The position numbers were made by a program, and so were the translations under genes. DNA of 45,762 nucleotides from Methylobacter sp. (GTDB taxonomy: Bacteria; Pseudomonadota; Gammaproteobacteria; Methylococcales; Methylomonadaceae): positions 1 through 45,762 of the forward strand of contig NZ_JALOCF010000038.1 in assembly GCF_023227905.1 (NCBI RefSeq). The letters run 5' to 3'. The notes under the pieces are model-generated. The model was not told the origin of the DNA and made no database searches. It saw only the letters and a list, made by a program, of their open reading frames with translations. This document shows, piece after piece, positions 41,754 to 45,762 of the stretch (positions are counted from its first letter, which is position 1; each line of letters begins with the position of its first letter).

Positions 41754-43247
41754 ATGCTCTTTTTATCGAAAAAACAGGACTGGCTCGGCAACATCCGAGG
41801 CGATGTGTTGGCCGGTCTGGTCGTTGCCCTTGCGCTGATTCCCGAAGCCATTGCCTTTTCGATTATTGCCGGGGTCGATCCCAAAGTCGGGCTTTATGCC
41901 TCGTTCTGCATTGCGGTGATTACCGCGTTTGTCGGCGGCAGGCCGGGCATGATTTCGGCGGCGACCGGGGCGATGGCCTTGTTGATGGTGACGCTGGTCA
42001 AGGAGCACGGCCTGCAATATTTGCTGGCGGCCACGCTGCTGACCGGGATGCTGCAAATCATCGCCGGTTACCTGAAGCTCGGCAGCCTGATGAGCTTCGT
42101 GTCCCGCTCGGTGGTCACGGGTTTCGTCAATGCCCTGGCGATACTAATCTTCATGGCGCAGCTGCCGGAACTGACTAACGTGACTTGGCATGTGTACGCG
42201 ATGACCGCGGGCGGACTGGGGATCATTTACCTGTTTCCGTATCTTCCGGTGATCGGTAAATCCCTGCCTTCGCCGCTGGTCTGCATTATCGTTTTGACTG
42301 GGATCGCCCTTTATTGGCAGCTGGACATCCGCACGGTCGGCGACATGGGCGAGTTGCCCGACACGCTGCCGGTATTTTTATGGCCCGAGGTGCCGTTGAC
42401 GCTGGAAACCTTAAAAATCATTGCCCCTTATTCGATTCCGATGGCCGTCGTCGGCATGCTGGAATCGTTGATGACCGCGACCATCGTCGATGAATTAACC
42501 GACACGACCAGCGACAAAAACCGCGAGTGCAAAGGCCAGGGACTTGCCAATATCGGCGCCGGATTGCTCGGCGGCATGGCCGGTTGCGCGATGATCGGGC
42601 AATCCGTTATTAATATCAAATCCGGCGGACGCGGACGCTTGTCCACCTTAATTGCCGGAAGCTTTTTGTTGATCATGGTGGTGTTCCTGGACGAATGGAT
42701 TTCCAAAATCCCGATGGCCGCCTTGGTCTCGGTGATGATCATGGTCTCGATCGGCACGTTCAGCTGGAGTTCTATCGTCAACCTCAAGCAATACCCGATC
42801 TCCACCAATATAGTGATGCTGGCGACCGTGATTGTTGTGGTCTGGACGCATAACCTGGCGTTCGGTGTTTTCGTCGGCGTGCTGCTGGCGTCGTTATTCT
42901 TCGCCAACAAAATCAGCCATTTCATGTATGTCGAGTCTGAGTTGGACCAAGCGAACAGCACCCGGACTTATCGCGTCGTCGGGCAAATCTTCTTCAATTC
43001 GTCGGGCAAGTTCATTGCGGCTTTCGATTTTAAGGAAGCCGTCGATAAAGTGGTGATCGACCTGCACCGCGCCCATTTTTGGGATATCACCTCGGTGACT
43101 GCCTTGGATAAGGCCGTGATCAAGTTCCGGCGCGAAGGCGCGGACGTAGAGGTAATCGGCATGAACGAAGCCACTGCCACCATCGTCGACCGCTTCGGCA
43201 TACACGATAAACCCGAAGAAATTGAAAAAGTTATGGGAGGCCATTAA
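41754..43247 (+). CDS. SulP family anion transporter with STAS domain
   Basis: Inner-membrane anion transporter, about 497 aa from ATG 41754. The SLC26/SulP core (about 10-370) includes GDVLAGLVVALALIPEAIAFS, GLYASFCIAVITAFVGGRPG, TGAMALLMV and GMAGCAMIGQSVINIKSGGRGRLS. A cytoplasmic STAS domain closes the protein (about 390-497; DLHRAHFWDITSVTALDKAVIKFR). The substrate could be sulfate, bicarbonate or another anion. The nearby sulfate genes favour sulfate; the direct neighbours NhaD and UspA leave bicarbonate open. The stop overlaps the uspA start. Confidence 0.9.
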   Translation: MLFLSKKQDWLGNIRGDVLAGLVVALALIPEAIAFSIIAGVDPKVGLYASFCIAVITAFVGGRPGMISAATGAMALLMVTLVKEHGLQYLLAATLLTGMLQIIAGYLKLGSLMSFVSRSVVTGFVNALAILIFMAQLPELTNVTWHVYAMTAGGLGIIYLFPYLPVIGKSLPSPLVCIIVLTGIALYWQLDIRTVGDMGELPDTLPVFLWPEVPLTLETLKIIAPYSIPMAVVGMLESLMTATIVDELTDTTSDKNRECKGQGLANIGAGLLGGMAGCAMIGQSVINIKSGGRGRLSTLIAGSFLLIMVVFLDEWISKIPMAALVSVMIMVSIGTFSWSSIVNLKQYPISTNIVMLATVIVVVWTHNLAFGVFVGVLLASLFFANKISHFMYVESELDQANSTRTYRVVGQIFFNSSGKFIAAFDFKEAVDKVVIDLHRAHFWDITSVTALDKAVIKFRREGADVEVIGMNEATATIVDRFGIHDKPEEIEKVMGGH

Positions 43248-44116
43248 TGACGACTGATACCAATAGAGTTCTGGCATGCATCGACGGTTCGATTCTCAGT
43301 GAAGCGGTCTGCGATTACGCCGCCTGGATAGCGCAACGCGTCGATGCGCCATTAAAGCTGCTGCATGTCATCGATCACCATCCCGAGACTGCCGCAACCA
43401 TGGATTTGTCCGGCAACATCGGCTTGGGCAGCCAGGAGCAGTTGCTTGAAGAACTGACTGCCGTCGAACAGCAGCGCAGCAAGTTGCGATTACAGCAAGG
43501 CAAGCTGTTGCTGCAAGCCGCCAAAGACCGGGTTATCCAGGCCGGCATCGCCAACCCCGACAGCAACCAGCGCCACGGCAGCCTGGTTGAATCGCTGATC
43601 GAGCTTGAAGAGAGCATCCGCGTGCTGGTCATCGGTATTCGGGGCAAAGTACATGAAAACCAGCCGGACAAAATAGGCGCAAAACTTGAGTCCATCATCC
43701 GCTCATTGCATAAACCTATCCTGGTGGTTAATGAAGCCTTCAAAGCGCCGCAGCGCATCATGATTGCTTACGACGGCAGTAAAGCGGCGGACAAAGCTAT
43801 CGACATGGTCGCTACCAGCCCGCTGTATAAAGGCCTGACCTGCCATCTGGTTTATGTCAGCAAAGACGCGACAGCGACCGAACAATTACTTCAGCCGGTT
43901 GCCGACAAACTGACAAACGCCGGCGGCATTGAAGTAATTAGCAAAATATTACTGGGCAAACCCGATCAACTGCTTTGTGAATATCAGGACAAACACGCTA
44001 TCGATATGATCGTGATGGGTGCCTTCAGTCACACCCGCCTTCATGACCTGTTGCTCGGCAGCTTTACCGCCAAGATGCTGACGACCACCAAAAAGCCGCT
44101 GCTGTTGCTGCGCTGA
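43247..44116 (+). CDS. Tandem universal stress protein (UspA family)
   Basis: A 289-residue cytoplasmic protein with two Usp domains (about 1-150 and 160-289). The first begins RVLACIDGSILSEAVCDYAAWIA and the second RIMIAYDGSKAADKAIDMVA. The ATP-loop of domain 2 (MGAFSHTRLHDLLLGSFTAKML) keeps the final GS but has Ser where the usual G-x2-G has its second Gly. Its ATG shares one base with the SulP stop (TAATG), so the two proteins are translationally coupled and may act together, as other Usp proteins do with transporters. Confidence 0.92.
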   Translation: MTTDTNRVLACIDGSILSEAVCDYAAWIAQRVDAPLKLLHVIDHHPETAATMDLSGNIGLGSQEQLLEELTAVEQQRSKLRLQQGKLLLQAAKDRVIQAGIANPDSNQRHGSLVESLIELEESIRVLVIGIRGKVHENQPDKIGAKLESIIRSLHKPILVVNEAFKAPQRIMIAYDGSKAADKAIDMVATSPLYKGLTCHLVYVSKDATATEQLLQPVADKLTNAGGIEVISKILLGKPDQLLCEYQDKHAIDMIVMGAFSHTRLHDLLLGSFTAKMLTTTKKPLLLLR

Positions 44117-44190
44117 GTCGAGCGACGCAGGGAGCGGTTGCCGACAACTGCATGCGTTGCGTCACTGCTATTAAAGTTAAGCCCAAATGG

Positions 44191-44245
44191 AGTACAAGGC
44201 TGGCCTTGTACTAACCGCACCACAGTGCAAGGCCAGCCTTGCACT
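44191..44245. repeat. Twin AAGG hairpins
   Basis: Two similar palindromes lie 11 nt apart: AGTACAAGG...CCTTGTACT (44191-44212) and AGTGCAAGGC...GCCTTGCACT (44224-44245). The second differs from the first mainly by A/G changes that keep base pairing, suggesting a duplicated hairpin unit. Confidence 0.65.
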
Positions 44246-44293
44246 CCAACCGCTGGAAATGCACAACCGTTAGCTTGATAGTCATAACTTGGC

Positions 44294-44440
44294 GAGACTG
44301 TGAAAGTATTCGTTTTAGAACAAAAGCAAAAGCATTCACCACGAAGGCACGAAGGACACGAAGAAATAAAACTTCGTGTCCTTCGTGCCTTCGTGGTGAA
44401 TAGGTTTTTAAACTGATTTTGATAATACTTTCACAGTCTC
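44294..44440. repeat. Nested inverted repeat (17-bp outer, 30-bp inner arms)
   Basis: Outer arms GAGACTGTGAAAGTATT (44294-44310) and AATACTTTCACAGTCTC (44424-44440) are perfect inverted copies. Inside, 44334-44363 and 44372-44401 are perfect 30-bp inverted copies built of CACGAAGG-type units, separated by only 8 nt (AAATAAAA). The spacers between outer and inner arms (23 and 22 nt) are not complementary. The layout resembles a MITE or a repeat that inserted into an older hairpin. Confidence 0.9.
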
Positions 44441-44481
44441 TGGCGCGTGGGACTAAACAAATCCGGGGCGGACCAATCAGC

Positions 44482-45762
44482 TCATATTTCCGTTAACCAA
44501 TAAAATTGATAAGCCTGCAAAACGATCCGACGATCGTACTGGGTGGGACTTCTGCCGCTGTATAAATCGACGAACTGGCCGTAAAGATTAATGCCCCGGC
44601 CACTGATGACATCCAGGTCAAGATACTGGGGGTTGGCGTCGAAATTGGCAACCACCAGGACTCTTTCCGACGGCCGCAAATGATTGAAGCGGATAAAACA
44701 GAGCAAATGCTCATTATCGACGTCAAGTAATTCGCGGTTGTTGAAATCGGCGAACGCAGTCGTTTCCTTGCGGATAGCGATCATTTTTTTCAACGCGCTG
44801 AACAGACTGTATTCCACCGTGCCTTGTTTTTTTCGCAATTCGGCCCTTTCCCAATTGATCTTGGGCCGGTGAATCCAGCGATTGTCGCCGCTTTTACTGG
44901 GGTCGTCGCGATAACTGTAGTCGTTGACGACGCCCAGCGCATCGCCGTTGTAAAGCAGCGGAATGCCGCCGAAAGACAAAATCACGCTATGCAGTAACAG
45001 GATTTTATTGACCGCGGCTAATATCAGGGCCGAATCGCCGCTTTCCGCAGCTGCTTCCAGTCCCGCCAAGGACGCCAGCGAACCGCAAATACGCGCGTCT
45101 CCGGTTACGTCGTTGCACATGAACGCCATCCCCCTGGCCGGAGATTCTTTAAATTGACCGCTGAAATAATCGACCAGAAATTTTCGGTGCGCGAAAGGCT
45201 CATAGCCGGCCGCCCGGACATCGTTGTCATCGAAACCGAAGCCGATATCGTCATGGCAGCGCACATAATTTAGCCAGGTTGCCCGTTCCAGTTTGGCGGG
45301 CAGGTTTTGCAGTCCTTGATAAAGCAGTTTGGCATTTTTGGTGGCAATGCCGTCCCACAGCAAGGCCATTAACGTGGCGTTGTAGGCGATTTCGCATTCC
45401 TTAGCGATAATGGCGTCTTCGCCGAAATACTTGATGACCTCAACCGGCGCGACGATCGCTTCGGCAATAAACAACACGCCGGGAGCGCTTACCTGGCAGC
45501 AGTCCTTCATCAATTGGAGAATCAGATGCGCATTGCGCTCGTTCTGGCAGGAGCTGCCGATTTTTTTCCACAGGAAGGCGACAGCGTCGAGACGCAGCAC
45601 ATCGACGCCCTGATTGGCCCAAAACAGGATAATGTCGAGCATTTCAATGAACACCTCGGGATTGCTGTAATTCAAATCCCACTGGTAATCGTGGAAGACG
45701 GTCATCACCCATTTTTGCATGTCGGCATTCCAGGTGAAATTGCCCGGCGCGCTTTCGGGAAA
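44482..45762 (-). CDS. ams: Amylosucrase (GH13), 5' end missing
   Basis: Transfers glucose from sucrose to an alpha-1,4-glucan. The last 427 residues are visible; the frame stays open to the right edge of the window (FPESAPGNFTWNADMQKWVM...), so the N-terminal third is cut off. Catalytic residues are readable: nucleophile Asp in GVDVLRLDAVAFLWK, acid/base Glu in FIAEAIVAP and transition-state Asp in VRCHDDIGFGF. QWDLNYSNP, NKILLLHSVILSFGGIPLLYNGD and KSGDNRWIHRPK are characteristic of amylosucrase rather than sucrose phosphorylase. Several methanotrophs carry this gene with sucrose-synthesis genes. Confidence 0.93.
   Translation of the reverse strand, partial: FPESAPGNFTWNADMQKWVMTVFHDYQWDLNYSNPEVFIEMLDIILFWANQGVDVLRLDAVAFLWKKIGSSCQNERNAHLILQLMKDCCQVSAPGVLFIAEAIVAPVEVIKYFGEDAIIAKECEIAYNATLMALLWDGIATKNAKLLYQGLQNLPAKLERATWLNYVRCHDDIGFGFDDNDVRAAGYEPFAHRKFLVDYFSGQFKESPARGMAFMCNDVTGDARICGSLASLAGLEAAAESGDSALILAAVNKILLLHSVILSFGGIPLLYNGDALGVVNDYSYRDDPSKSGDNRWIHRPKINWERAELRKKQGTVEYSLFSALKKMIAIRKETTAFADFNNRELLDVDNEHLLCFIRFNHLRPSERVLVVANFDANPQYLDLDVISGRGINLYGQFVDLYSGRSPTQYDRRIVLQAYQFYWLTEI

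Larger units (their letters stand above)
44117..44481. other. 365-nt intergenic region packed with palindromes
   Basis: Noncoding gap between convergent uspA and amylosucrase genes. It holds twin hairpins (44191-44245) and the nested inverted repeat at 44294-44440. Nothing else is recognisable. Its RNA structure could stop transcription from both sides. Confidence 0.7.

Noticed and set aside
44334..44401. CACGAAGG units as a CRISPR array
   Set aside because: The units are 7-8 nt, contiguous and arranged as an inverted repeat; there are no spacers of uniform length and no cas genes.

Overview
The window reads as a chromosomal segment of a gammaproteobacterium, most likely a member of the Methylococcales (Methylobacter-like methanotrophs). 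The support is indirect. Most proteins have a gammaproteobacterial character (AtpFHAGDC, DarP, DUF2333, DUF4389, cytochrome c4, the lptM-lysA-dapF-DUF484-xerC order). The window also holds an amylosucrase, an enzyme known from several methanotrophs. No methane-oxidation gene is in view, so the genus is inference. No rRNA, tRNA, CRISPR array, transposase or prophage gene was seen.

Layout. 1-5411: 3' part of the ATP synthase operon, atpF-H-A-G-D-C, closed by a clear terminator. 5428-9225: glmU-glmS for UDP-GlcNAc synthesis, with a DUF2058 gene attached. 9281-14938: a diguanylate cyclase, dsbA, cytochrome c4, engB, an MBL-fold hydrolase and an HDOD protein. 15071-20148: polA and relA on the minus strand, divergent from ugd (20419). 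21861-22190: a secreted helix-hairpin-helix (ComEA-like) protein. 22699-23283: darP. 23308-29815 (all minus): two tight clusters, DUF2333-DUF4389-dinB and lptM-lysA-dapF-DUF484-xerC. 30139-30633: a stand-alone cyclic-nucleotide-binding-domain protein.

30840-39837 is a sulfur/chromate island: a 57-aa DUF2292 (OscA/YezD-type) protein, an alginate-export-type outer-membrane porin, sulfate-binding protein Sbp, the CysT-CysW-CysA sulfate ABC transporter, a CysB-type LysR regulator and a ChrA chromate transporter. The oscA-porin and sbp-cysTWA transcription units share an 18-bp perfect inverted repeat (TTAGAT-N6-ATCTAA), followed at identical spacing by TCGTTTT(T)ATT. This looks like a common operator and is the most interesting signal in the window. 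40198-44116 carries an ion-transport group (NhaD, SulP, tandem UspA). 44482 to the right edge is a 5'-truncated amylosucrase on the minus strand.

The right third is unusually rich in palindromic intergenic repeats. They include a nested perfect inverted repeat at 44294-44440 (17-bp outer and 30-bp inner arms), similar hairpins on both sides of cysB, an inverted repeat that spans the cysW stop codon, and (CACGAAG)-type repeats at three places.
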